The notes under the pieces: generated by a model | Databases searched by the model: none | The model's input: the letters and a program-made list of their open reading frames with translations, nothing else | Told to the model about the DNA's origin: nothing | Program-made: the position numbers and the translations under genes | Shown: positions 43,893-52,484 of the stretch, one piece after another | Layout: each line of letters starts with the position of its first letter | How positions within the stretch are numbered: position 1 is the stretch's first letter | Assembly (NCBI RefSeq): GCF_006716265.1 | Contig: NZ_VFOS01000004.1 | Coordinates: 1-64,000, forward strand | Origin: Rarobacter faecitabidus | GTDB lineage: Bacteria > Actinomycetota > Actinomycetes > Actinomycetales > Cellulomonadaceae | Length of the DNA stretch: 64,000 bases | Reading direction: 5' to 3'

Positions 43893-44726
43893 GTGAACGC
43901 ACAGAGCAACTCGTCCACAAAGACCGCGACCAAACCCCGCCACTACCTCATGACCCGGCCGACGCACTACACGGTGGCGTACGAGATCAACCCCTGGATG
44001 CACCCGGAGATAGCGACGGATACCGCGCGGGCGCTGGCGCAGTGGCAAGAACTGCACGACATCTACGTCGAACTGGGTCACCGCGTCGATGTCATCGACG
44101 ACGCTCCGGGGCTACCGGATATGGTCTACGCGGCCAATGGCGGACTGGTGGTCGGCGGGAAGGCCATCGCCGCGAACTTTACGTATCCGCAGCGCCAGCC
44201 CGAGACGCCTCTGTACAACGCCTGGTTCGAGCAGGCGGGCTTCCCCGTATTTTCGACGAGAGGCCGGAGCGAGGGCGAGGGCGACATCCTCACCGTGGGC
44301 TCCACGATCCTGGCCGGAACCGGCTTCCGCACGGCGCTGAGCGCGCACGTCGAGATCGCCGAGATCACCGGCCTCGAGGTCGTCTCGCTCGAACTGGTCG
44401 ATTCGCGCTACTACCACCTGGACACGGCGCTGTCGGTGCTCTCGCCTGAGTTGATCGCGTACTACCCGCCGGCGTTCTCCGCGGCCTCGCGCGCCGTACT
44501 GGAGGCGCGTTTCCCCGACGCGGTCATCGCCGAGGACGAGGACGCCGCCGCGCTCGGGCTGAACCTGGTCAGCGACGGTACGCACGCGGTCATGGCGCCC
44601 CAGGCCAGGCGTCTGGGGGACGCGGTGCGCGAACGCGGGTTCGAGGTCATCACGGTGAACACAGACGAGTTACTCAAGGGTGGCGGCGGCATCAAATGCT
44701 GCACGCTGGAGATCCGGGCGGCTTAG
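43893..44726 (+). CDS. Second dimethylargininase/arginine deiminase-family protein
   Basis: A 277-residue guanidino-modifying enzyme homologue. A His in DSRYYHLDTALSVL and the Cys pair in GGGGIKCCTLEI mark the catalytic region; MVYAANGGLVV and GEGDILTV carry the acidic substrate residues. It has only limited similarity to the 25106 protein, mostly at the active site, so the two may have different substrates. Annotated relatives include dimethylargininase and ornithine-forming enzymes next to rocD; no rocD is present here. The GTG with GGAGG six bases upstream was chosen. Confidence 0.82.
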   Translation: MNAQSNSSTKTATKPRHYLMTRPTHYTVAYEINPWMHPEIATDTARALAQWQELHDIYVELGHRVDVIDDAPGLPDMVYAANGGLVVGGKAIAANFTYPQRQPETPLYNAWFEQAGFPVFSTRGRSEGEGDILTVGSTILAGTGFRTALSAHVEIAEITGLEVVSLELVDSRYYHLDTALSVLSPELIAYYPPAFSAASRAVLEARFPDAVIAEDEDAAALGLNLVSDGTHAVMAPQARRLGDAVRERGFEVITVNTDELLKGGGGIKCCTLEIRAA

Positions 44727-44758
44727 GGCCCGGCGCGCTCCGGTCAGCGGTCTGGATG

Positions 44759-44827
44759 CTCCACTTTTTGCCGCCTCCGCTCTCCACTTTTTGCCGGATA
44801 AATCCTCCACATTTTGCCGCCTGGGTG
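44759..44827. repeat. Three iteron-like repeats, exact 23-bp spacing
   Basis: CTCCACTTTTTGCCG at 44759 and 44782, and CTCCACATTTTGCCG at 44805; a fourth CTCC begins at 44828. The 8-base spacers differ. The 216-bp gap between convergent genes is otherwise empty. IS21-type element ends carry repeats of a similar sort, so an IS relic is one explanation. Confidence 0.75.
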
Positions 44828-44942
44828 CTCCCCCGACCCGGCATGCCTCCGATCCCTTGAACGCGTGGGGCGGTTGATTCCTCACATGCTCGAGCACAAT
44901 AGTCCGCTCGGCGGGGAGCAGGCGCGTGCCAGAATTCTCGCG

Positions 44943-45596
44943 CTATAGCCCGCTCATCGCGACGACCGTGTCCGCCACCGCGTCCGCCTCGCTGCGGTCG
45001 TGCGTGACGAAGAGCGCCGTCGTCCCGGTGCGCGTCAGAATGTCGCGCAGGTCACCGGCGAGCCGGGCGCGCAGGTCGGCATCGAGTGCGGAGAGCGGCT
45101 CGTCCAACAGAAGTAGCCGAGGGCTGGGGGCGAGGCTGCGGGCCAGCGCGACGCGCTGGCGCTGACCGCCGGACAACGTGGCCACCGGTCGATCAGCGAA
45201 TCCGGGCAGACCGACCAGATCGAGCAGCTCGGCTACGCGCGCGGCCCGGTCGGCGCGCGGCATGCGGGAAGAGCGCAGTCCGTACTCGATGTTGCGCGCC
45301 ACGTTCAGGTGCGCGAACAACTGCCCGTCCTGGAACAGCAGCCCGAAGCCGCGCTTGTGCACGGGCACGCCAGCGAGGTCCTCGCCGTCGAAGAGCACGC
45401 GTCCGTCGCGTAACGGTTCCAGCCCGGCGACTGCCCGCAGTAGGGTCGATTTGCCGGAGCCGGACGCGCCGAGCAGGGCCGTCGTCGTGCCCTTCGGGAC
45501 GCGCAAATCGACGCCGCGCAGGACGTCGATCGCGGGGGCTCCGCGCTGTGCCTGGTACGACACCGACACGTCACGCAGTTCGAGTCCCTGAGTCAT
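44943..45596 (-). CDS. thiQ: Thiamine ABC transporter ATP-binding protein
   Basis: A 217-residue ABC ATPase. Walker A is LLGASGSGKSTLLRA, the signature is TLSGGQRQRVALARSL, Walker B is LLLLDEPLSALDADL, and the H-loop His follows in LFVTHDRSE. It energises uptake through the downstream-encoded permease ThiP; genes run thiB-thiP-thiQ on the minus strand. The 110-base gap to thiP may hold an internal signal. The TPP riboswitch before thiB supports a thiamine role. Confidence 0.92.
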   Translation of the reverse strand: MTQGLELRDVSVSYQAQRGAPAIDVLRGVDLRVPKGTTTALLGASGSGKSTLLRAVAGLEPLRDGRVLFDGEDLAGVPVHKRGFGLLFQDGQLFAHLNVARNIEYGLRSSRMPRADRAARVAELLDLVGLPGFADRPVATLSGGQRQRVALARSLAPSPRLLLLDEPLSALDADLRARLAGDLRDILTRTGTTALFVTHDRSEADAVADTVVAMSGL

Positions 45597-45706
45597 GGCA
45601 GATCCCTTTCGCCTGGCACCCGCATGGCGCCGATAGCCTCCCACTGCTGATCCAGATGCCTGTCGCGTGGCGGGACGCCCTGGCGCCCCGCGGTACTCAA
45701 TACACA

Positions 45707-47386
45707 TCAAAAATCCACCGCCTGGGCGCTTCGGAACCTCTCGGCGATCATCATCACGGCAGTGGTCGCGGCACCCAGCACCACGGCGGCGGCCATCGCC
45801 ATGCCGTAGTTGTCCGCCCCCGCCCGGCCGAGCAACTGGTAGATCACGACCGGCAAGGTCACCGTATCTGGCCGCACGAGGAATGCACTCGCGCCGAATT
45901 CACCCAGTGAGGCGGCCATTGCGAATCCGGCGCCGAGCCCGATGGAGCGGGCGGCGACCGGCCAGTCGACAGTGCGCAGAATTCGGCCGGGGGTCGCCCC
46001 GAGCGTGGCGGCCGCCTCGCGCTGGCGCGGGTCGATCGAGCGGACTACCGGCAGGACGATTCGAACGACGAGCGGGATGGCGACCAGCGCCTGGGCTATC
46101 GCGATCAGCCCGCCCGATGTTCGCAGGTCGATGGGCAGGCCAAGAGGGTTGTGCATGGTGATGAGCAGCCCGAACCCGATGGTGACGGCCGAGACGCCGA
46201 GCGGCAGCATGACGAACGCGTCGAATGCCGCCTGAGCGCGGCGCAGCGCCCGCGAGCGCGGACGGCGGGAGAGGATCGCGACGATCGTGACCGCCACCGC
46301 GAGCGCGATCAGCGTTGCGATGACGGCGACGCGTAGCGAGGCCCCGAGCGCCTGCCACACGGTCACCGTCAGCACGTTCCGCGTGCCCGTGGTCGACAGC
46401 AGGGCATAGTTGCGTAGCCCCCAGCCCTCCGTCGTCTGGAAGGACCGGACGAGGAGCGAGACGAGCGGCAGCCCCTGTAGCCCCAGGATGACGGCTCCGG
46501 TCAGGGCCACCACCGGCAGGTCGCGGCGGCCGATCGGCCGCATCCCCTCCCGCGCCGCATGGGCACCGGCGGCCGCATCGCCCCGGCGCCGCAGCCGCGA
46601 CACCGCGAACAGCACCGCGGAGATCATCACGAGTTGGACGATGCAGAGCACCGCTGCGACGTCGAGGTTCAGCAACTGCGAGGTCTGGCGGAAGATCTCT
46701 GCCTCGAGGTTGGCGTGCTTGCGCCCGCCGAGCACCATGACGATGCCGAACGCCGTCGAGCAGAACAGGAACACGATCCCGGCCGCCGAGGCGATGGCCG
46801 GCGCGAGCTGCGGCAGCGTGATGGTGAAGAACGCGCGCACCGGAGATGCCCCCAGCGTTCGAGCGGCCGCCACCTGCCGCGGATCCAGCCGCTCCCACAG
46901 CGCCCCTACGGTTCGCACCACCACGGGGTAGTTGAAGAACACGAGCGCCAGCACCACGGCCATCAAGGTCTGGTCCCAGCCGAGGAACCCGAGCGCCCCG
47001 CCGTCGCCGAGCAGTGAGCGGAACGCGCCGCCCACCACCACGGTGGGCAGGACGAAGGGGATGATGATCCAAGCGCGCAGGAGGCCTCGTCCTCGAAAAC
47101 GAAGCCGCGAGGTCACGTACGCACCCGGGATGCCCAGCGCAACGGAGACGGCCGTGCCGATCAGCGCCTGCTTGAGGGTCTCGCCCACCACCTGCCAGGT
47201 GCGGTCGTCGGCGAGCACCTCACCCGCGCGCGTCAGATCGAGCGCGCCGTCCGCGACCAGGCCGCGACCAAGCAGGGTCGCGACCGGCCACGCGAAGAAC
47301 AGGGCGATGAACCCGCCGGCGAGCGCGCAGGCGAGCGCCCAGCCCAGCATCTGCCGGGCCGGAGCGCCGCGCCGCACGCTCAGCAC
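45707..47386 (-). CDS. thiP: Thiamine ABC transporter permease (fused two-domain)
   Basis: A 559-residue protein with about twelve membrane helices in two homologous halves. Each half carries the EAA-type loop contacting ThiQ: REAAATLGATPGRILRTV near the end, and the equivalent QVAAARTLGASPVRAFFTI in the first half. A GTG start, with five bases to the thiB stop, indicates one transcript. The assignment relies on the TPP riboswitch and the binding protein. Confidence 0.9.
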   Translation of the reverse strand: MLSVRRGAPARQMLGWALACALAGGFIALFFAWPVATLLGRGLVADGALDLTRAGEVLADDRTWQVVGETLKQALIGTAVSVALGIPGAYVTSRLRFRGRGLLRAWIIIPFVLPTVVVGGAFRSLLGDGGALGFLGWDQTLMAVVLALVFFNYPVVVRTVGALWERLDPRQVAAARTLGASPVRAFFTITLPQLAPAIASAAGIVFLFCSTAFGIVMVLGGRKHANLEAEIFRQTSQLLNLDVAAVLCIVQLVMISAVLFAVSRLRRRGDAAAGAHAAREGMRPIGRRDLPVVALTGAVILGLQGLPLVSLLVRSFQTTEGWGLRNYALLSTTGTRNVLTVTVWQALGASLRVAVIATLIALAVAVTIVAILSRRPRSRALRRAQAAFDAFVMLPLGVSAVTIGFGLLITMHNPLGLPIDLRTSGGLIAIAQALVAIPLVVRIVLPVVRSIDPRQREAAATLGATPGRILRTVDWPVAARSIGLGAGFAMAASLGEFGASAFLVRPDTVTLPVVIYQLLGRAGADNYGMAMAAAVVLGAATTAVMMIAERFRSAQAVDF

Positions 47387-47391
47387 CTAGG

Positions 47392-48495
47392 TCAGCCCGC
47401 CAGCTGCGACCAGGCGTCGAGCCACTTGGTGCGACCGGCGGAGAGATCCGCCGGGTCGAGGTCGATGGACGATTCAGGCAGCGGCGCCCACTTGTCCCAC
47501 TCGGCAGGAACCGCAGCGTCGATCACCGGGTACATGTACATGGTCTCGGCGACCGTGTCCTGGAAGTCCTGCGAGACCAGGAAGTCGATGACCGCCCGCG
47601 CGCCCGCCGGGTTCTTGGCACCCGCGAGCACGCCCGCGTACTCGATCTGGCTCGTGCACGTGTCCAGGAGGGCCGATGTGGACGAGTCCTTCGCCCCTTC
47701 CGCAACCGTGTACGCCGGGGAGGTGTTGTACGACACCGTGATCGGGTACTTGCCACCCTCCCCTGCGCCGGAGAAGTCGGTGTAGTAGGCATCGGACCAG
47801 CCCTGATCGACGCGGGCATCGTTTGCGAGCAGGTCGGTCCAGTAGTCCTCGTAGCCGTCCTCACCGAATGCGGCCACGGTGGCGAAGAGGAAGGCCGCGC
47901 CCGGGCTCGACGCCGTGGGATCGATGACCACGGTCAGGCCCTTGTACGCCGGATCCGTCAGATCCTCGAACGTTGCGGGGGCGGCGATCTTCTTCTCGGC
48001 GAACCAGGCGTCGTCCACGTTGACGCAGACGTAGCCGTGGTCCACGGGGGCGACCGAGCCGACGGCGTCGGCGTCGAATCCGGCCGCGTCCGCGGGCAGG
48101 GACTGCGGGCGGTAGGGATCGACCACTCCACCATCGATCAGTGCGCTGATGAACGAGTTGTCCACCCCGAAGAACGCATCCGCGAGCGGTGCGTCCTTGG
48201 TGAGCGTGAGCTGGTTGGCGAGCTGACCGCCGTCACCCGACTGTGTCACCTTCAGCGTGTAGCCGGTCTCCTGCTCGAACTTCGCCAACAGGTCGTCGGG
48301 GAAGGTGAACGAATCGTGCGCGATCAGCACGACCTCGCCACCAGCCTGAGCGTCGGGCTCGGTGGTGCCGTCAGCACTGGTTCCCGGCGTGGTGGGGCTG
48401 GGCACCGTCGGGCTGGCCTGGGAACAGCCCGCGAGGACGAGGACTCCGGCGATGGCGAGACCTGCGAGCGGGCGCAGGCGTGGATGGTTGGACAC
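47392..48495 (-). CDS. thiB: Thiamine-binding lipoprotein of the ABC transporter
   Basis: A 367-residue periplasmic-type binding protein anchored as a lipoprotein: signal peptide with lipobox LVLAGCS at about residues 18-24, then a Thr/Pro-rich linker. The mature part starts VVLIAHDSFTFPDDLLAKF, typical of thiamine-binding proteins (TbpA/ThiB). GGAGG lies five bases before the GTG at 48495, preferred to the upstream ATG at 48519. Preceded by a TPP riboswitch. Confidence 0.92.
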   Translation of the reverse strand: MSNHPRLRPLAGLAIAGVLVLAGCSQASPTVPSPTTPGTSADGTTEPDAQAGGEVVLIAHDSFTFPDDLLAKFEQETGYTLKVTQSGDGGQLANQLTLTKDAPLADAFFGVDNSFISALIDGGVVDPYRPQSLPADAAGFDADAVGSVAPVDHGYVCVNVDDAWFAEKKIAAPATFEDLTDPAYKGLTVVIDPTASSPGAAFLFATVAAFGEDGYEDYWTDLLANDARVDQGWSDAYYTDFSGAGEGGKYPITVSYNTSPAYTVAEGAKDSSTSALLDTCTSQIEYAGVLAGAKNPAGARAVIDFLVSQDFQDTVAETMYMYPVIDAAVPAEWDKWAPLPESSIDLDPADLSAGRTKWLDAWSQLAG

Positions 48496-48555
48496 GATAG
48501 CCTCCAGTGTTCTCCGCATGGCGGAATAGTGGGAGGGACATCACGAATGATGTGA

Positions 48556-48645
48556 GCTCGACTTCCTTGCGCCGGTACTAACCGGATCAGGTTCGAGGGT
48601 CTGCGGTCTTCCGCACTCTCAGCGCCTCATGCGCTCCCCTGTCGT
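48556..48645 (-). promoter_or_regulatory. TPP (thiamine pyrophosphate) riboswitch
   Basis: On the minus strand, the conserved THI-box strings ACAGGGGAGC, GCTGAGAGTGCGG and ACCCTCGAACCTGATCCGG appear in order and spacing, ending GCGCAAGGAAGTCGAG. It lies about 60 bases before the thiB start, so TPP binding should reduce expression of thiBPQ, by either termination or RBS masking. Confidence 0.97.
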
Positions 48646-48707
48646 ACTTTCATCGTAGCGGGTGTGTACGGTGGGAACAGACAACCTCGCAACGAAAGGT
48701 GATCGCG

Positions 48708-48998
48708 ATGAGCGAAGACACAGTGAGCGAAGAGACCGAAGAGACCGACACCATCGGCTTCAAGATCGTGACGGGCGTCGCCGCGCTGGCGGCAGGGTGG
48801 GTGGCGCAGAAGACACTGACCACGGCGTGGAAGTCCATCACCGGCAACGATGCGCCGGAGGACCCCGACGACGACACCGCCTCCACCGTGGCGGTAGTCA
48901 TTTTCGCGGCGACGGCGGGAGCAGTGTCCGCACTGGCCCGCGTTATCGCCACGCGTAGCGTTCGCAAGGTGGCGGCTCGCTCCGCAGCGCGCCGCTGA
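48708..48998 (+). CDS. DUF4235 small membrane protein
   Basis: A 96-residue protein with an acidic N-terminus (SEDTVSEETEETDT), a hydrophobic segment (TGVAALAAGWVAQKTL), the family-typical KSITGNDAPEDPDDD stretch, a second hydrophobic helix and a basic tail (RSVRKVAARSAARR). Typical of actinobacterial DUF4235; function unknown. AAAGGTG lies six bases before the ATG at 48708. One base separates its stop from the MFS gene. Confidence 0.88.
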   Translation: MSEDTVSEETEETDTIGFKIVTGVAALAAGWVAQKTLTTAWKSITGNDAPEDPDDDTASTVAVVIFAATAGAVSALARVIATRSVRKVAARSAARR

Positions 48999-48999
48999 G

Positions 49000-50301
49000 G
49001 TGCGGTTCCTCGCAGACATATCGCCCCTGCGCGAATCCCCGGATTTCCGTCGCCTCTGGTGGGGCCTCGGAATCTCCGCTATCGGCCACCAGATAACGGT
49101 GATCACGGTGAGCCTGGAGGCTTACCACCTGACCCGCTCGACTTTTGCTGTCGGACTGATTGGGTTTAGCGAACTACTTCCGCTGGTGATCTTCGGGCTC
49201 TACGGCGGAGCGATCGTGGATCGCGTAGACCGTCGACTGGCGGCGCTGGTCGCCTCGTCCGTGCTGTGGCTAACCGTGCTGGGGCTCGCGCTGCAGGCCG
49301 CGCTAGGGGTGCAACGCGTAGGTGTGCTGTATCTGCTCGTCGCGGTTCAGGCGGCGGCGTTCGCCGTGAACTCGCCTGCTCGCATGGCGATCACGCCTCG
49401 GCTCGTGCGCCCGGAGAAACTCCCTGCGGCAAACGCACTGCAGGGAGTGACCGGCAATCTCGCGATGACGATCGGCCCGGTCGCGGGCGCTACGCTCGTC
49501 GCCGCGAGCGGATTCGTCGCGTCCTACGTCCTCCACCTGATCCTGATGGGTGCCGCGCTCTGGGCGATCTGGAAGCTGCCGCCGATCCTGCCCATGCCGA
49601 GTCCCGATGGATCGTTGGAGGGCAACGCGCCGAGGCGGTTCGCGGGAGTCGCCGCCGTCATGGACGGCCTGCGCTACCTCGCGACCAGGCCCAATGTACG
49701 TATGACATTCCTCGTGGATCTGTGCGCCATGATCTTCGCCATGCCGCGCGTGGTGTTCCCCGCGCTCGGCGTGCTGTATCTGGGCGGCGGCGAGACGACG
49801 AGCGGGCTGCTCGTCACCGCCATCGCGGTGGGCGGCATCCTGGCCGCGGTATTCTCCGGGCCCCTAGGACGAGTTCACCTCCAGGGTGTCGCGATCTCGT
49901 GGGCCGTCGCGGGCTGGGGAATCGCCATCGCCCTGTTCGGCGCCGTTGTCGTCACGGCGGGTGAGACAACGCCGCCTTCCCCCATCTGGTGGGCGATCGC
50001 GCTGGCCTTCCTCGCCCTCATGGCCGCTGGCGCGTGCGACTCGGTGAGCGCGATCTTCCGCCAGTCGGTGCTGCAGAGCGCGACGCCGGACGACATGCGC
50101 GGGCGTTTGCAGGGCGTGTTCATCGTGGTCGTCGCCGGCGGGCCGCGCCTCGGGGATCTCGTCCTGGGAACGGGCGCGCGGTGGGTAGGCGAGGGCTGGG
50201 TCGTGGTGATCGGTGGCATCCTCTGCGTGGCCGTCCTGAGCGTTCTGCTGCGCAAGGGACGACGCTTCCTCGCGTATGACTCGCGTCACCCTGAGCCGTA
50301 G
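49000..50301 (+). CDS. MFS transporter (EntS-like exporter)
   Basis: A 433-residue major facilitator protein with about twelve helices. The first half has ...VDRVDRRLAALVASSVLW (the loop 2-3 motif A region) and NSPARMAITPRLVRPEKLPAAN, characteristic of the enterobactin-exporter-like (EntS, MFS_3) branch. It begins with GTG one base after the DUF4235 stop, so the two genes are co-transcribed. The substrate could be a siderophore or drug; no siderophore genes are nearby. Confidence 0.87.
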   Translation: MRFLADISPLRESPDFRRLWWGLGISAIGHQITVITVSLEAYHLTRSTFAVGLIGFSELLPLVIFGLYGGAIVDRVDRRLAALVASSVLWLTVLGLALQAALGVQRVGVLYLLVAVQAAAFAVNSPARMAITPRLVRPEKLPAANALQGVTGNLAMTIGPVAGATLVAASGFVASYVLHLILMGAALWAIWKLPPILPMPSPDGSLEGNAPRRFAGVAAVMDGLRYLATRPNVRMTFLVDLCAMIFAMPRVVFPALGVLYLGGGETTSGLLVTAIAVGGILAAVFSGPLGRVHLQGVAISWAVAGWGIAIALFGAVVVTAGETTPPSPIWWAIALAFLALMAAGACDSVSAIFRQSVLQSATPDDMRGRLQGVFIVVVAGGPRLGDLVLGTGARWVGEGWVVVIGGILCVAVLSVLLRKGRRFLAYDSRHPEP

Positions 50302-50305
50302 GTGT

Positions 50306-50344
50306 CGTCAGGCTGGCCTGCGTTGCCTGCTCGCAGGCGTGACG
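50306..50344. terminator. Hairpin between convergent MFS and ndh genes
   Basis: CGTCA/TGACG outer and CCTGC/GCAGG inner stems with a ten-base loop, ending near the ndh stop. No T-tract follows. Confidence 0.5.
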
Positions 50345-50376
50345 AAGGCGCAAAGCAACCGGTCAGCAATCCCCCG

Positions 50377-51693
50377 CTAGGAGGCGCGGCGGCCTTGCTC
50401 CGGCTCGACGCCGTAAATCCGGGCCGGTCGCAGTTCGCCAATGATCGGGTTCGGGTGCACGCGCCAGAACTGGCCGTAGCGAGTGACCAGGTTGGCGAAG
50501 GTCGCGAGCCGATTGCGTCCCCCGAGGAGCTGGAAGATGTGGACGACCGCCCAGCTGTACCAGGCGAAGGGTCCGGTCAGCGGAGGGATGCCCTTGATCT
50601 CGGCCACGGCGGCCCGGCGGCCGATGGTGGCCATGGTCCCCTTGTCGCGGTACCTGAAGGGCTTGGACGATTTGCCCGCCATGTCGTCGGTGATGAGCCT
50701 GCCGACGTAGCGTCCAGCCTGGATCGCGGGTTGGGCGAGTTGCGGCAGGTCGAGGTCGTTCAGCGCGATGTCGCCGATTGCGAACTCGCTTTCCTGTCCC
50801 TTGACGCGCATTTTCTCGTCTACCACGATGCGGCCGCCCCATCCCTGTTCGAAGCCCCATTCGGCGACCTCGCTGTGCGCCGTCACGCCGGCCGCCCAGA
50901 CGACGAGATCGGCCGGGATGCGGGTACCGTCGTTGAGTTCCACGCAGTCCGCGTGCACCTCGCGCACACCCTGGCCGAAGCGCAGATCGACGCCCCGTTT
51001 CTCCAGTGACCTGCGTGCGTAACTGCGCAGCCGCTTGGAGAACGGCTTAAGCAGCTCACTGCTGCGTTGCACCAGTGTCACCTGGATGTGGTCGTGCTCG
51101 ATCTCCGGGTATGCGAAGAACAGTCCTTGGTTGCGCAGTTCGGCGAGGGCGCCGGCCATTTCAACCCCCGTCGCGCCGCCGCCGACGATGACGACGCGCA
51201 GACCGTCGACCGTCTCCGGCGTCGCGGCCGCTTCCTCCAGGTGGCGGAAGACCAGGTCGCGGATTCGCAGTGCCTGGCTCCTCGTGTAGATCGCCTTGGC
51301 GTAGGTGCGTGCGCCGGGGGTGGAGAGGTAGTTCGTGGTGACCCCGTTGGCAAGAATCAGGTAGTCGTAACTCAACTGCCCACCGTCGCGGAGCGTGATC
51401 GAGCGGTTCTCGGTATCGACCGAGGCCAGCAGGCCCTGCCGGTAGTTGACGTTCTTCTGCCGGTATCGCAGCGCGCGCAGGAAGTACGTGACATCGCCGG
51501 GGTTGAGACCAGCGGTCGCCACCTGATAGAGCAGCGGCTGGAACATGTTGTAGATGTGGCGGTCGATGAGCGTTACCCGAACGTTTGACCTGCGCAGGGC
51601 CCGCACTGCGGCGACTCCTGCGAAACCCCCGCCGACGACGATGACGTGCTTGCGACGCGAATCGGCTGACGCCGCATTCGGCGAACTGTTCAT
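50377..51693 (-). CDS. ndh: Type II NADH dehydrogenase
   Basis: A 438-residue membrane-associated flavoprotein that passes electrons from NADH to quinone without pumping protons. The FAD Rossmann motif is IVVGGGFAGVAAVRAL at the N-terminus, the NADH one is VVIVGGGATGVEMAGALAEL near residue 165. SEFAIGDIALNDLDLPQLAQ is the second FAD motif. A C-terminal amphipathic segment attaches it to the membrane. Divergent from cspA. Confidence 0.93.
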   Translation of the reverse strand: MNSSPNAASADSRRKHVIVVGGGFAGVAAVRALRRSNVRVTLIDRHIYNMFQPLLYQVATAGLNPGDVTYFLRALRYRQKNVNYRQGLLASVDTENRSITLRDGGQLSYDYLILANGVTTNYLSTPGARTYAKAIYTRSQALRIRDLVFRHLEEAAATPETVDGLRVVIVGGGATGVEMAGALAELRNQGLFFAYPEIEHDHIQVTLVQRSSELLKPFSKRLRSYARRSLEKRGVDLRFGQGVREVHADCVELNDGTRIPADLVVWAAGVTAHSEVAEWGFEQGWGGRIVVDEKMRVKGQESEFAIGDIALNDLDLPQLAQPAIQAGRYVGRLITDDMAGKSSKPFRYRDKGTMATIGRRAAVAEIKGIPPLTGPFAWYSWAVVHIFQLLGGRNRLATFANLVTRYGQFWRVHPNPIIGELRPARIYGVEPEQGRRAS

Positions 51694-51927
51694 TTATTGC
51701 TCCATTCGGGCCTGACCACACACTCACCGTACAAAACTTTGTCCCGATTTGTGACACCCGTAGCGTTAAACCTTTGCAGCAGCAGTTGTCCACATAGCGT
51801 CATTCCTCTAGCAGTACCGCGTCGTGAACGCTAATCTTGTCGCGTAGTTGCAGTGCATCGCACGTCCACTTCGGTTTCGACCCGCTTGATGCTCATCAAG
51901 AGTTGACGTAAGAACACCGTGACGAGC

Positions 51928-51946
51928 AGCCCCGAAGGGCGGGGCT
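51928..51946 (+). promoter_or_regulatory. Leader hairpin of the cold-shock gene
   Basis: AGCCCC and GGGGCT pair around GAAGGGC, 30 bases before the start. Cold-shock mRNAs usually have structured leaders that melt or rearrange with temperature. Confidence 0.4.
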
Positions 51947-51977
51947 GTCCGACCACCTCTTGAGGGAGTAAGTAAGC

Positions 51978-52181
51978 ATGGCATTCGGAACCGTGAAGTG
52001 GTTCAGCCCGGAGAAGGGTTTCGGGTTCATCGCACCCGACGACGGCGGCGCGGACGTGTTCGCACACCACACCGCCATCCAGACCTCGGGTTACCGCACG
52101 CTGGAGAACGACCAGCGCGTTGAGTTCGAGATCACCAACGGACCCAAGGGTCTGCAGGCGGAGAACGTCCGCCCGGTGTGA
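51978..52181 (+). CDS. cspA: Cold-shock protein (CspA family)
   Basis: A 67-residue single OB-fold RNA chaperone. RNP1 is KGFGFIAPD and RNP2 is VFAHHTAI; the N-terminus is [16 protein letters not shown], the family standard. GAGGGAG lies ten bases before the ATG, a longer than usual spacing. A strong terminator follows at 52234. Confidence 0.96.
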   Translation: MAFGTVKWFSPEKGFGFIAPDDGGADVFAHHTAIQTSGYRTLENDQRVEFEITNGPKGLQAENVRPV

Positions 52182-52233
52182 TTCGCGTGCTGTGAGTTTG
52201 CACTGACTCAGGCAAACTACACGTACTTGAACG

Positions 52234-52279
52234 AAGGTGGGGACCGGCAGTTGATCTGCCGGTCCCCACCTTCTTGTTT
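52234..52279 (+). terminator. Terminator of cspA
   Basis: AAGGTGGGGACCGGCAG pairs perfectly with CTGCCGGTCCCCACCTT around a TTGAT loop, followed by CTTGTTT. Confidence 0.93.
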
Positions 52280-52318
52280 CACTCCCCCACGCATGTTGGA
52301 CGCCGCGAGTACGCGCGA

Positions 52319-52376
52319 CACCGGTTGCGGTTCCCGAACACCGGTTATTTCGGGTGTCGAGCAGCCCTAACCGGTG
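52319..52376. repeat. Dispersed dyad repeat, copy C (inverted)
   Basis: CACCGGTTGCGGTTCC at the left and GCAGCCCTAACCGGTG at the right; its complement aligns with copies at 7964 and 36603 along the full length. Confidence 0.8.
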
Positions 52377-52406
52377 TCGGCGGGGTGCCTGCGCGGGGTG
52401 TCGCGA

Positions 52407-52436
52407 GGTGTCGAGCAGCCCTAACCGGTGTCGGCG
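52407..52436. repeat. Partial copy of the dyad repeat
   Basis: GGTGTCGAGCAGCCCTAACC onward repeats the right half of copy C (52352-52381) exactly, one unit downstream. Together they occupy most of the 300 bases between cspA and ppdK; the rest holds no gene that I can support. Confidence 0.7.
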
Positions 52437-52484
52437 CGGTATCGGCGCGGGCTGTCGGGCGGTATCGACAACTCACTCGGCCTG

